The position numbers and the translations under genes were made by a program. A stretch of DNA of 64,000 bases, from NCBI GenBank assembly GCA_947579665.1, contig OX388350.1, forward strand, positions 34,691,393-34,755,392, in the 5' to 3' direction. How positions within the stretch are numbered: position 1 is the first letter of the stretch; each line of letters starts with the position of its first letter. The notes beneath the pieces were generated by a model. That model was not told where the DNA came from and ran no database searches. It saw only the letters and a list, made by a program, of their open reading frames with translations. Positions 47,462 through 59,881 of the stretch are shown piece after piece. Source of the DNA: Sympetrum striolatum. Taxonomy: Eukaryota; Arthropoda; Insecta; Odonata; Libellulidae.

Positions 47462-49279
47462 AATTACAGTACTAATTACTACTTTCCAACATTTAATAAA
47501 CAATTTCATGTTTGCTAAGGTATAGGTATCAAACAAGGAAGCAACTGTCTTAATTACTTGAAAATCTTTTTTCTTACTTCGCTTAAACAAAACGCAATAG
47601 ATTGTTTAAAATATACTTGCTCCTAGTTTCCCGTACCTGGAAACTGACGAAGCTTTGTTTCATTAAAAAGTTTAGTTCTTATTACGAACAACAAATATTA
47701 TTACTTCTGGGTGGTACAGTATCAAATGAAAAGTTTAGAAACGAAATATAATTCAAATTAAATTTAAGGGATTCGGACTACATTTGACATTACTTGAATT
47801 ATAAACCCTTAAGCTGCAATAGATATTTCCAAGAATATTAGATTTAATCTTCCTTCATACGTGCTTTAACAGAAGTATTAACACTGAACAGGATTTTCTT
47901 TCTCAAAGTAAAAAACCTTACTTTAATATATGAATGGACTATTTATAAGGGTTTAAATTATCTGCTGGTATTATAAGATCAAGACTAATTATTGCTAATG
48001 TATTTAAATATATGATAATAGTTGACCTATAAATACTCTAACATTCTTACGGGTTCAACCTCTTAAAGATCTTCTTTCCTGGGTGCTTGTTCAAATTAGC
48101 ACGTTCCTATTGCACTGTTTCTAGCAATACTTAAAATTCACCAGTTTCTAATGAATATTTACAATTTTCAATACAATCAATACCAACACATTGACTCTTT
48201 CTTCGCGCAATTTGAGATTGCTTTTATTTCTACTGAGATAATAATTCGAACGCACTCAAATTAACTTCGCGTCCTTTTATCATTCATACAATCATTAACA
48301 TGACGAGACATTGCGCTGTTTCGGTTTAATTGGCGTGCTGTACTCCAAACATCATTTTCGAAGCATTCCCAAACGCAAATAAACTCTCTCTTTTTTCCTT
48401 AATTAGACCAATTCGAGCAACCGCAACGCGAATTTCGCATCGTGACATCTTTTGATGTGCCAGAACGCGCCTTTTGAAAACGAGGAGAGCGTTCAGTGGG
48501 TGTTTCTTGAAAAGCATAACGCCGTGGGATGAGCGGGCGTATTCGCTTTAACGTCCCTCATACATGAGAAGAATAGCCAAGTAACTTTTGTGGGAATATA
48601 TCTCGCATACAAATTAAATGAACTCGAGGAAATTATATGTGCCTACTCATATTCTCATTTATCGTTCTTTTGGATATTTATTAACTAAGGAATAATCTTA
48701 CATCACCAACTCTTTTAACCATTATAATTTAACATTTAAATATTCTTGTAATCGTCTAATTGAAGATTTTTGCACAAACATTTTCCTTTCAAAACTTAGC
48801 CCATTCCTTGGCTTTATCGTCTTTTATCAAGTAGTAGCGCTTAATTTACCCGCTCAGCTATTACCAAAATATTTATTATTTATTCAAATACTTGACCATG
48901 ATGGCAAATGAATTTTAAGCCAATCAAATGTGAAAAATAAATTGATGGATAGTTATATAACTAGATGAATTAGAGAACTATACCCAAAGATAGTATAACT
49001 GAATGTTTTAAGATCTTCATCGAAGCAAGACTGAGGCTGAAAAATCTCTTCCTCTATCCAGCCCAAGGACAAATATACTAAAAAAAACACAAATAATGAA
49101 TAGTTCAATTGAAAGAGAGAGGAAAACTTTAAAAGGAGTTGATTTTAAAGACCTAAAGGTATTATCTCATAAAAAATCCACTTAATGAAGAAAAAATATC
49201 CACGAAAACCTACGAAAGCCTATTGATAGGACAAATTAAATTTATAAAGGCGTGTACCTATAAATGTGTAAAATAGGAG
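47462..49279. other. Unannotated AT-rich DNA
   Basis: No gene supported. A CG-containing patch at 48300-48540 gives a short minus-strand frame without features. Confidence 0.4.
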
Positions 49280-49350
49280 AGAAAAACTTGGTATATTTTC
49301 CACACAATTGTTTTATTTGACATTATGTGGAAAATATACCAAGTTTTTCT
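49280..49350. repeat. Perfect 25-bp inverted repeat (foldback hairpin)
   Basis: Arms 49280-49304 and 49326-49350 are exactly complementary, with a 21-nt A/T-rich loop. The arm includes CTTGGTATATTTTCCACA; compare CTTGGTAATTTCCAC in the hairpin at 2017-2103. The two hairpins appear to be the same kind of minimal element. Confidence 0.75.
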
Positions 49351-50700
49351 TCACTAAAGAACGCATGATCATCTAGCTCATAAGTGTGTAGGTGTGTACA
49401 AGTTAAAGGTATAGGTGTAAAGATGTGAGTGTAGCATAACAATCATAAAAGCAATAAAACCACGATAATGTATTAAATAAATCAATAACTGGAAATATTG
49501 CGATAGTTCACTTAGGAAGAGAAGAATAGAAATCGCATGAAAATTAGCATTTTAAACTAAATACGACGCACCCAAAAATAAAACTGTACGTTACCTTTGA
49601 CGAGATGTGAAACGTATATTAGTTTGGATTTACCCTCATAAAAACTTCATCAAAATATTTATTTCACAAGAAATATTTTATATTGTAAATATGCATATGC
49701 TCCGAGGTATGTGCATTCTGAGTTTAACGGTACTACGTGAAGTCCCAATTCGAACCCAGGAAAATCGAAGCTGGAATAAATTACGTTTCGGAAAAATTAA
49801 CATTTCGAAGAATACAAGCAGCAAATGCGGTGGGCATTATTTACCAATTGTAAGTTACTTCCTCTCCAATCGAACCGAAAAGCAATAAAACCAAATAGGG
49901 AAATTAAAGTCATGGGAAAACCCATACTAAAAATCGGCGATCAATTCCTGTTATAGAATAAATAGGCGCAGGTGTTCCTTTTTCCATGGACGGGGACATA
50001 TAATGTATAATCGAATAATTTTCTGAAACAATAAAATGTCAACATCGACACCAGGGGGTCATACGTCTTCCGTGACCTCTTAAAAGTCACGGAATGGCGG
50101 TCGAACACGTGGTTGACCTCAGTGTCACGGCAAAGTTGAAAATCCTTCACTGAGCACCACGAGAGACGGGTATTGGACAATTATCTCGAGAGACATTTTC
50201 TCTCCATCGCTCTAGGGTTATTTCAGAAAATGGCCTTGAAGGTTAGAGAGAAATTATCCAGCCATCAAAATCGATACAAAGTGCCTATCCGGTAGCATCT
50301 TTTGATCCAGTTAAATCATAAACCCTGACGCATTGAAACATGTATAGGCAAGCAAACCAGGGAAGTATTTCCGAGAAATTTGATTAGCTCAACCCGGCAA
50401 CTTCGGATGAGTTGGAGCGTCAAACGCTCGACGATGAATTTCGTGGAAAGTCACAATAGCTCACAAGTTCCACAGAGAGACAGTAGAATCTGCGAAATTC
50501 AACAGTCTTGATGGATTAAAACCGGGATAGGGACAGAAGGAGAGAAAGTTTCTCCTTTTACGCTAATTACCTTCCTAAGCAAAGGTCAGTGAAGCCAAAC
50601 ATTTATAACCAAGACTGTGTATATTTTTGCTGGATAATATATTTGTATAAATTATCACATTACATATCTCTGAAAATTTAGCATCAAACAGCTGTTTACA
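49351..50700. other. Unannotated DNA
   Basis: A stretch with fewer A/T runs (about 49930-50260) includes a small hairpin, CCGTGACCTCTTAAAAGTCACGG. No coding domain is seen; it may be regulatory. Confidence 0.35.
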
Positions 50701-51005
50701 CTTACATTTACATTTAAACCCTGCAATCCGCCAGTGGCGCGTGGCAGGGGGTGTAAAAAAACGAAATCCCTTTCTAACCTGGAGAGCTATTAGCTTCTCT
50801 AATACTTCGCGGGAAAAATTACCAAAGGTATCAATTACTAAAGGTATTAGAGGTACCCTCCTGACAAATAATTCCCTGTAACGCTTTTTTTGTTTCCTCC
50901 CGAAGATTGCGTAAGTTTATAACTGGGATAACAATATCAGTTATCTCCTCCCCGAAATCGGAAGTGATAAATTTATCAAAAAGCTTCCGTCAATATTCAA
51001 ATCCT
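50701..51005 (-). repeat. Fragment of a dispersed arthropod-type repeat
   Basis: Contains TTTACATTTA, CCCTGCAATCCGCCAGTGG and CGCGTGGCAGGGGGTGT, followed by TACTTCGCGGGAAAAATTACC. The CCCTGC/GTGGC/GTGGCAGGG pattern is, from memory, common in dispersed arthropod repeats. Assignment is by resemblance only. Confidence 0.35.
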
Positions 51006-52038
51006 CAAGTTTCTCGAGCAATATTCTTTATAGAAAATGTCCACGATGACAATACATAATAATACTACATCACAAAACGCAGGAGGATAATTTACAAAAG
51101 AATACGAAGACTCACTTTCTGTTTCAGAAGTTTTTCTTAAGATGCGATTAAGTTACCAAGATAATGATAATTATTTCCTAAGATGCGTCTCATGAACTGG
51201 CTCAAGAAGACTCATGCAACCATCTATTTAGCTGCTCGAAATTATTTAGGGTGTTTATGACACAATATTCTATATGTTTAAACTTAACATTAAAATTACT
51301 CTCTAAAACTAATCCTCAAAACAAAGTTACATAATTTTAAAGTTAACTAAAGTTGTAAAAATTATAATTTAGTCAACATTTTTTTCGAAAATTCTCTTTT
51401 GCTTTCCCAAAGGGGAGAAAGAATACAAAAAATTCCATGGATTTAAAATGGTAAACGATCTAAACAAACTGTACATTAGACTTCTAAGTACTCCTCACGC
51501 TCTAATATATTCAGTTTTTGCGTTAGTTTGTAAAAGAGCGTATAACAGTAAAACTATAGTGGATTTCTTAGTTAATCTTTTAACGATGACGTTTAAATAA
51601 ATTAAAACTTCCTAAGGTCTTCTCCAGGAAAAACATAAGTGATTTTAGTTTACTGTATCTGTAATTTTCTGATTATTATGAATAAATTAGAATATTGATA
51701 GTGAATGAAAAATTTAAAAATTCTAGCCATAAATAAGACAGCAATTTGTAACTAACGGCAAGATCTCCAACTTTAGTTCTGCGAGATAGCTCCATTGGCA
51801 AGCATACTCATCCAGAAAGCGTAAGATGAGTGCTTCACTTCCTAACTCAATCTGCTTAAAACAGGAAGTAAAGGAGGATAGAGTTTGATGAAGAGATCTT
51901 GGGAACTGTAATATAACGCCCATTTCTGCCTCAAGGAGGAGGTTGATTATCTAATTCTAATTGGCGTTTGACGGCGCAAAGTCTAATCAGCGTTACATCT
52001 TAAGCGAAGTCTTTCCATGCTGCACAATCCAGCTCCAG

Positions 52039-52040
<2 letters not shown>
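51006..52040. other. Unannotated AT-rich DNA
   Basis: Nothing recognised. Confidence 0.4.

Positions 52041-52112
<72 letters not shown>
52041..52112. repeat. (TA)36 microsatellite
   Basis: An uninterrupted 72-bp run of TA. Its purity suggests recent expansion and high instability. Confidence 0.95.
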
Positions 52113-52116
<4 letters not shown>

Positions 52117-52304
52117 CTCCGATTATATGAGCAAGTATTCTCAATCTGGGACTAATTTAGGGATCCCTGGCTTTTTAAGGCGAGTACGGAGTACATAAAA
52201 CATCAAATTAAAAATAATCCTTTCGTCAAATTATAAGATTACGTTTCTGGAATTCCTATCAAATCAATTGGATCAAGGGCAGATAATCCTTCTGCATCAA
52301 AATG

Positions 52305-54330
52305 CAGGCATCCCTCGGCTACCGCGGTTTCGCCAACCGCGGCCCTTGAGTATCCGCGGTTAAATTTTTGATACCCAGTCTTCTAAACCGCGGGTGTTTC
52401 CCTTGTCAACCGCGGTCTACGATTCAACCAACTCGACAGTCCGCAATCTAAATTCATGTATAGCCCAATATTTTACCAAGCTTCGCCGAGTGCGGAATCA
52501 GAATTAATTTCACTCGGTATACTTATGTGGCCATTTTTAGCATTCCTCATCCAATCATAAAATCTATTACTTAACAATTTCTACCGCAACTCAAACTTTT
52601 ACCGTACTGCGGAAACACCTCATTCCAAATTATTTTGTTTCTTATTTGAATTAAGACTCATCGCGGATTTTTCCCAGATATTAAAGAAATTTCTTTCATT
52701 AATAGTATTTTCTGATAATATACATTAGCTTTGGGTGTTTTTATTTCAATTAGGTTTCTATTGGGAACCAAAGGTTTCCATAAACGGAACGAATATCTTC
52801 CTTTACAGCTGAAGCGCGTCGATTGCATCTTGAGAGAGTGATTTCATACACTGATGGGAAATCTTTGAAATGTCTTGGCTCAGCTTTCAGTTTCTTAGAA
52901 AGGTTTATGATGTTATTCCTGAAAAAGGATGCATAGATGCATATATTCATATGTATCTATGAACTTGGGCATCTCATTGGTCATCATGAGAGGGTAATTT
53001 TTAAAAATCTCATCCGATTTTGAGGGTATAATAAGGGCTGACTGTACGCTTCAACGGTGTGAACAGCCGAGGCTTTGGAAAATGATTGCATTGTCATTTT
53101 TTCCAGCCTGGGGTATCCTGAGAGCAAAACCAAACTCAGACTTTGATTAGTTAAGTTGTTGGAGAAGTTAAGTTGTGTGTAGTGAAGGCAGTTGTCTCAT
53201 TTTTTGGTTAATTTTCGTTTTATATGAGCTGTGATGAATCCGAAGCGTAAATCAAGTGAGGAGAATAGTATTATCTCCAAACGTGCAAGACGAGTATTGA
53301 CACTTCATAAGAAATTTGAAGTTCTCGACAGACTAGCCCACGGAGAATCCTATACATCAGTTGCCAGATCGATGGGAGTGAATGAGTCCACTATTAGGAC
53401 AATTAAAAAAAGTGAGTCGTCAATCAGAACTATTGCTCAGAGTGGAACTAGCTCAAGTGTTAAAGTGTCCTACGTGCCACGAAATAACGTCGAAAAAACA
53501 GAAAAGGCTCTGAATATATGGATTGAATCTCGGACACAAAACAGAGTGCCGTTAAGCACCTTAATTATCCGAGAAAAAGCCTTGCGGTTATATAAACATT
53601 TCGCTTCTTCAGGTGAAAGCAGTGGCAAAAAAGAATTCACCGCAAGTAAGGGCTGGTTTGAGAATTTTAAGAAAATACATAACCTACATAATGTGAAGAT
53701 TTCCGGTGAAATTGCATCTGCGGACCACAAAGCTGCAAATGAGTTTCCTAATTTGTTTATGAAGCTTATTAAAGAGTAGAGTTACTCAAAAGAGCAAGTG
53801 TTTAATGCCGATGAAACCAGATCCTTCTGGAAGAGAATGCCTTCCTGGACTTTTATCTCCATGTCTGAGAGAACTGCTCCGGGATTTAAGGTTAGCAAGG
53901 ACCGCGTCACGCTTCTTCTATGCTCCAATGCAGCAAGCGATTTCAAAGAATTTGCCGTTTGCAGAATCCTCGAGCTCTGTCTGGGAAAATTAAAAATAAT
54001 CTTCCAGTGTTTTGGCGGTCCAACCGAAAGGCTTAAGTGAGTCGAAATATCTTTATGGACTGGTTTAACAATTGTTTTGTTCCCGAAGTTGAGAAATATC
54101 AAAAGAATTGCCTTTTAAAGTTCTTCTCGTTTTGGATAATGCCCCAGGCCATCCTCAGGAACTTAAATCTGCTCAACCAAGGGTAGAGGTATTATTCCTC
54201 CCACCTAACACCACGTCACTCCTCTAGATCAGGGTATCATTTCTACCTTCAAGAGTCATTATATTCGGTGTACCTTCTCTTTCTTCTTAGAAATAATAAA
54301 GAAAAAACTCTCTCTGTAACTGATGTGCAA
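52305..54330 (+). mobile_element. Tigger/pogo DNA transposon, decayed and 3'-truncated
   Basis: The left terminal region begins CAGGCATCCCTCGG, with ACCGCGGTTTCGCCAACCGC following. CAGGCAT is typical of Tigger ends, and CCGCGG-rich subrepeats continue to about 52430. About 0.8 kb of leader precedes the transposase (53231 on). The right terminal repeat is not found, so the 3' end is lost or unrecognisable. The flanking TA is not preserved at the left. Confidence 0.75.
53231..54290 (+). pseudogene. Tigger-type transposase, broken
   Basis: The first 182 codons are open. Residues 18-68 form a CENP-B-like N-terminal helix-turn-helix (KKFEVLDRLAHGES, SVARSMGVNESTIRTI). Residues 90-155 form the second CENP-B/Tc5-type DNA-binding domain (GWFENFKKIH at 141-150). 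An in-frame TAG at 53777-53779 interrupts it. The same frame resumes with VFNADET near 53798 (first catalytic Asp), WKRMPS and MSERTAPGFK. A frameshift near 53940 follows, then LLVLDNAPGHP near 54120-54155 (second Asp) and LPPNTTSLL near 54200. A stop with a small deletion sits at about 54224, just before DQG. It cannot make active transposase. Confidence 0.85.
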
Positions 54331-54689
54331 CGTTAAAACTTCTTTACTATATCACATATTAACCAGTGAGTCTAAATGGAATAATATCACTCTCTTGATT
54401 TTAGGATCCATTCATACTCCATTTGAGCTCCATACTACATTTGAGCTACAGTATATAATTCCAAAGAATAGAGACACTGAACAAAAGAAGGTATAGAATA
54501 AGAGTGTGGATAGTTTCTCAATGAGATTGAGGACGTTTTAAGCAAAGGCCAGTTTGTAAGTACCCTAATTAAGTTAATAATACTGTATCTTATTATATAG
54601 TTTAAGTTTTAAAAATTTGGTTGCTCTGTTGATATTTGGCTCTGTTGACTAATGAGTTTGCTGACCACTAATCTAAGGCATCAGGATAT
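54331..54689. other. Unannotated DNA downstream of Tigger
   Basis: No terminal repeat of Tigger and no other feature seen. Confidence 0.4.
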
Positions 54690-54813
54690 AGTTGTATTAT
54701 TAAAAGTGCTTCGACAGCTTAGGTCATCACGCATATTGGCTCCCACCGGGAATCGAACCCGGGACCGCTTTCACCAAAGGCTAACGCACTGTCCACATGA
54801 CTATCAGAGAGCC
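54690..54813 (-). mobile_element. tRNA-derived SINE S1, third copy
   Basis: On the minus strand it starts GGCTCTCTGATAGTCATGTG, has B-box GGGTTCGATTCC and ends its head at GGGAGCC. The tail AATATGCGTGATGACCTAAG and GAAGCACTTTTAATAATAC follow. It matches the copies at 11408-11539 and 32942-33033. The target duplication is weak (CATCAGGA / CATCGGGA). Confidence 0.8.
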
Positions 54814-55219
54814 TCATCGGGAAATGGATGTACCAAAAGAAAGAAAATCAACTAAAGATTCTTAATTTTGTCGTATAATATCCTTTTCGATTTGATATTG
54901 CCAATATTACTCGATGACTTACGCAAAGTAATTTTTTACTATTTTTTGTTTATAAACAGTGATATTATAAATGCAAGTAATATAGAACTCTATTAATTTC
55001 AGAGGTATAAACTAAGGATATTTAAATTTCGGTGCCATTCGTAAGCAATTTAAAATCTGAATAAAAGTTCTAAACCATTAAGTCGATATAATATACGCAG
55101 CAAAATTACTAAACTCTCATATATGCATATATTAAAGAACAACGTTTGCTAAATGAGAGGATATGAATATTATATAACATTATACGAAAATAAAGCTTTC
55201 ATGAGATGAAGAAGTGAAG
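54814..55219. other. Unannotated AT-rich DNA
   Basis: Nothing recognised. Confidence 0.4.
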
Positions 55220-55300
55220 AATAAGACCAGACGTAATAGTAGGTCTGAGGTCGTTGAGGGGCTAATTCGCTTTTAAGCCTAATACAGTTCTGGTCTTATT
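55220..55300. repeat. Small inverted-repeat element
   Basis: Ends AATAAGACCAGA (55220-55231) and TCTGGTCTTATT (55289-55300) are perfect 12-bp inverted repeats enclosing 57 bp. It could be a very small MITE, with no second copy in the window. Confidence 0.5.
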
Positions 55301-55930
55301 GAAGATTAATGATCTTATCACCGTTCACGATTTCGAAACTCAAAACGCGAAGCTAAAGAAAATTTCTCTGCGACGGATTCCGAAAGAAGTGCCTGAAATA
55401 ACCGTAGAATAAGTTAGATTAAGTGATTCAATGGCACCGCTAGGTAATGCACACTCCATGTAGCGTAATGGGCGCAGAGCAAGGTAGAAAATGACCGTTG
55501 AGGAGCCGCATGGAGTGGTGGCAAAAAGCGAGATGCGGTGATGGATTATAAAGCTCTGAGCAGCGAGAGAGAGCTGTCAGAATGATACAAGGGGGTGGAA
55601 GAAGACTGGCTCAAGACGTTCGCGTTAAAGTTGAAATGGAGTCGGAAGATGGAGGGAAGGGAGAGACGATGAGGGTGGTGTGGAAAAGGGATTTTTCCAA
55701 CTCCGAAGATTGGGCCGAGCAACTTGGCAACTGCGTGCGTGGGAAAGTTAGGGAAGCGGCGATAGTTTGGCGAAGGGTTAGATTAATGCATGAATTTTTT
55801 ATCCGACCGCACGTCTTTAACCGGTCTGGTGATCAAATTAACACCTTCAGCCATGAAACCACCTGCCTCGGCCGAGCCATGCGTCAATTTTGTCGGAGAA
55901 ACAGAATAATTCAAGGATGGTCAGAACCTT
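55301..55930 (+). other. CpG-richer block with a 116-residue frame
   Basis: Base composition is nearer 50% GC over about 55420-55880, with purine-rich runs. A plus-strand frame (55582-55932) contains VVWKRDFSNSEDWAEQLGN but no domain I recognise. It could be an exon fragment, regulatory sequence or old repeat. Confidence 0.25.
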
Positions 55931-58579
55931 AAATCATCCCTTTAATCATCTTCTCGAAAGGAAACACGGTTTTATAGCGTAAATTTCATGGAAAACATAG
56001 TAAATGTGTTATTAGGATTCTGAAGGAAATTTGTTATCAGTTGACGATGTCCTCATTCCAGCGAACAATATTGATCTACTGTGTGATTCCTTCGCATCTT
56101 TAAAACGAAAAATTTATTTTAATATGTGATTAAAATATTCTTAGTAATTTATGTAGTCTCATTGATTTAATTTTTCTCTTTGTTTTCGTATTTGTGTACA
56201 TTTACTTATATTTTACTTGATTATTATATTTACCTATATTTCTTTTATTATAAAACATATATTTGGATTTTTTACCCGAGTTGTAAGAATAAAATATTAT
56301 TATTATCTATGATTAATGCGTAGTATATTGGTAATAAATAGTATATATCCTACAGTGTGCGCATGGTCCCTTAGAACTCTCGAAATAGAGGTAGCTTATT
56401 ATTGAATTTTGATATCTTCACCTTTTAATAAAAGAGAGACCTAAAAGATCAAGAAATACCCTAGGTCACCAAGAATGCACGAGAAGCTGATTCTAATCAC
56501 AATTAAGGATTTTATTCCTGAGTGAATTTTATTGTTATAAATCAAAAACAATGAGCGCATACGATACATATGGGTTTCAGTAAAAAGATAGCTTATTATT
56601 AATTCTCCTTTACATCAATACAGATTGGAATATCTTCTAATATTGCGTCAATCTGCTCAATTTGATAAGACTTCGAATGACATTCATGATTGTTTCAAGA
56701 GGGAATCCACAACATAGGGATTGACAAGAGTGATGAAACAATAAGTGTAACAAGAGGGATTCTGTAACATCACACCTATGCACCATGACTGATGAGGATT
56801 TGTAAAATTTTGATTCACAAGATATATTGCCCTTATTTTAGCCTCTAAAAATTTATAATATATAAAAGTTTAAGTATATGTTACAAGTTCCAAGTGACAG
56901 AATGGAATGAAAACTGAGAAACGAGAACCATCTTACTGAAAAACTATGTAAGAAATTTAGAATTTTAAAATAGTTCTAGCATTCAGTATCTGAACAATTA
57001 AAATAACTTGTGAGAAGTCACCCTTAATAAGTTTAAGCTAATTTTGAAAAATAATACATGGAAAAGGCTGGAAATACTACCTATGTTCTTATGTTCTAAA
57101 TCATCTTTGCATGCATCTCTTGCAAGGTCTATAAATTAACACGCTGCTATGACGAGCAACAACGCATTAAGACAAAACGAAATTTTAAATAAATAATAGT
57201 GAAATTTTAAATTGATGCACGACTTACTGCTTTTACCGCTTTCACAATTTGTTTTAATCACTCTAATCCAAGTATTTTTGATCATTTTCCCTGTGCATTT
57301 TCCTCTTCCATTGAAAACACATCGCACCATTGTATACCGTAACTCTGTCAGGCTTGATGTTAGTCTTACTTATAGAGAAGAAATCATAAAGTATAGAGTG
57401 AAATCAGTTTTTGCAAAATACAGCTATATGATAAAAAAATCTTTAAAAGTGTAGAACGTTTCCATTTAGGAAATTGCGGAACTCTCGGAAATTATACAAT
57501 AGAATCAGAGCTAGTTAACGGAAAAGCCATCCACAGTGACATAACGTCGGTTCGCATTAATCAATTCTAGCGGAAAACTCTTTGAAGAAAAGATATCAAA
57601 GAGGAATGAGATAGGCCCTTTTCCGGGGACATTTTCTGATCTCCTTCAGTCTCACAGATGTGAAAACACGCAGCTGCACCTCTAAATAACATCACTTTTA
57701 TAGTACCGCGTAGTAAATAGCCTTTTTCAGTACCAGCGGGAGGATTATCGACAACCCATCCCACCTCCACATACCTCCACCTTTGGTATCCCTTCTCCCC
57801 ATTCTCATGCAGTGAGTCTCTTCTATGCACAGCAGTGTTAACGAATTCTCTCAATTGAAAAACTCGTTAGGCAGATGCATGGTATATTTCGAAGAAAACA
57901 AAAACACGATTTGTGAACAGCCATGAGGAAATGAAGGTCATTTCGTGGAGTACACAGGGTAAGGAGTTGGCATGAGTGGGTGTATACCCTTCCAGGGAAG
58001 AGGTACGCGAGAATTTCCGCGCAGACTCTTCACTACGCGGTACTATTATAAACATGAATAACAAATATTAGTTCCATATCCCTATTTGTTTAAAGAAAAT
58101 ATTCCGATATTCATTCGTGAAGAACAGGAACTAAAAATTTCGCTTTTTGTATTACCTTACAAAGTTTGACTTCTCCACCCTTCTACCAATTTTTATGCAT
58201 TCCTTTACTTCTTTCCCCTCTGTACCATTTCCTCCTTTGTATAACATCCCTTTTTCTTCTTTCTTATCCTCTCTCGACCTATTTCCTCTTCCGAATCCTT
58301 CCCTTCATTTCCCTCCCCCGCCCGAAACCCCTATTCCGTCTAAGGGTCTCTTTTTTCTCTAACCTTCAAAGGAAGACGAGAGATATAAAACCTTCGAGGA
58401 ATTTATTATTTTCCTAAACCTCACCTGCAATACGTCAACAGCAGCCCTTCCCATACTCCCACGTAAACCTCTGTTCTCTCCAACCAGTGCTTCCGCCTTT
58501 GTTCTCTGATATTTTCTCTTTCAGAATACCTACATGAAATATATAAACCCTTCTTGAGCCAAATTAATATTGTGCCTTT
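55931..58579. other. Unannotated AT-rich DNA
   Basis: A pyrimidine-rich patch at 58150-58370 gives Phe/Pro/Leu-rich frames with no protein character. Otherwise featureless. Confidence 0.4.
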
Positions 58580-58939
58580 CATACTCGAGTATAAGCCGAT
58601 CCGAATATAAGCTGAGGTACCTAATTTTATCACAAAAAATACAAAAATTGATTAGCTTGAGTATAAGCCTATGGTGGGAAAAGCAGCAGTTATTGATAAA
58701 TTTCAAAATAAAATAGAAACCAATAAAATTACAGTGGTAGAATCACCAGTAGGTTAGTAGGAGGGAATTGTCACAGAATAGTTAATTGAGAATGTGAGGA
58801 ATTTACAAGCTTATTTCCGTCTGCTGCAGACATTTTCCGCAGGAAAATAGGTATGTGGGACCCCCACTCGAGTATAAGCCAAAGGGAGCAATTTCAGCAT
58901 AAAGAATGTGCTGAAAAACCAGGTTTATACACGAGTATT
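58580..58939. mobile_element. MITE with CTCGAGTATAAG ends, copy 2
   Basis: Starts ATACTCGAGTATAAGCCGAT and ends TATACACGAGTAT, inverted relative to each other. Internal GCTTGAGTATAAGCCTATGG and CCACTCGAGTATAAGCC repeats match copy 1 at 40658-40973. Confidence 0.7.
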
Positions 58940-59192
58940 CATGGTAGTTTCAATTACCTTCCTAAACACGGCGGAACCTTAGCCAGCCGAACATGTCGAA
59001 ACTAGAGGGATAGTTTAAAAAATGATTCTCTACGTTTTCGTATAATCGCTAGAGGTAAGAAGATTAAAACTACGCTGTACCGTTCTCGATATAAAAGAAA
59101 AAGTACGTTTTAGAAAGAAAGCAGATATTAGGCGCACTTGGAGAAGACTTGGACTATACAAGAAAAGTAAGTGAAAAGGAGCGGATACAGGC
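58940..59192. other. Unannotated DNA
   Basis: Nothing recognised. Confidence 0.4.
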
Positions 59193-59419
59193 AAATTCTT
59201 CGAAAACGAATTCTTTAAACGATCAATTCTTCGAAAATTGATCACTCGCTCCAAAACTGTAATGCTCACACCCAACCCAACCTTCAAGGAGGTTCATAGC
59301 TTTACTTAATAGATATAGATAACATATATTTCAACTTCGAATTAGTTCCTTCAATATGGATGAATGAATTTATATTCATTAGAGTGGCCAATTTTCGAAG
59401 AATTCGTTTTCGAAGACTT
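59193..59419. repeat. Inverted-repeat region with TTCGAA motifs
   Basis: AAATTCTTCGAAAACGAATT (59193-59212) is inverted at about 59401-59419. AATTCTTCGAAAATTG (about 59225-59240) is inverted at about 59389-59404. The right-hand arms are contiguous while the left-hand arms are separated, suggesting a rearranged foldback. Confidence 0.5.
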
Positions 59420-59881
59420 TGTATGCTCCCAAAAGAATGCCTTACCAAATTATTTAAGTATTCTTTTTTCCAGAAACGGCACACTAGAGTGAAAAATATA
59501 TAGTATACGGGTTAATATTTGCATTTCCAGTTGCTTTCCAAGGGTAGGTTAGCGCGGTGGACATTTGAATATTGATGAAAATGAACATGCTACTCCCTAA
59601 AATACCATAGAAAATTAAGATATAAATTTATTTAAGGAATTAATGTTAGCTATACTAACAATGGTAAATTTTAAACTGATAAATTAGCAAAGTTTTGGGA
59701 AGGACAAAAATTACAGTGAAAAATCATAGACTAAAGAACTGGAAGTTTCTCTCTTTGTATACCGATAGATTAATTTATCAGATTTATCTCTTTATCAATT
59801 TAATCTCAGAATAAACACAAACTGAATGTTTGATGAGGAAAGTGTGAATATTTATGTTTATTTTAAGTTAAATAAAGAACC
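59420..59881. other. Unannotated AT-rich DNA
   Basis: Nothing recognised. Confidence 0.4.

Noticed and set aside
53470..54102. Minus-strand frames of 86 and 106 codons
   Set aside because: Antisense shadows of the Tigger transposase.
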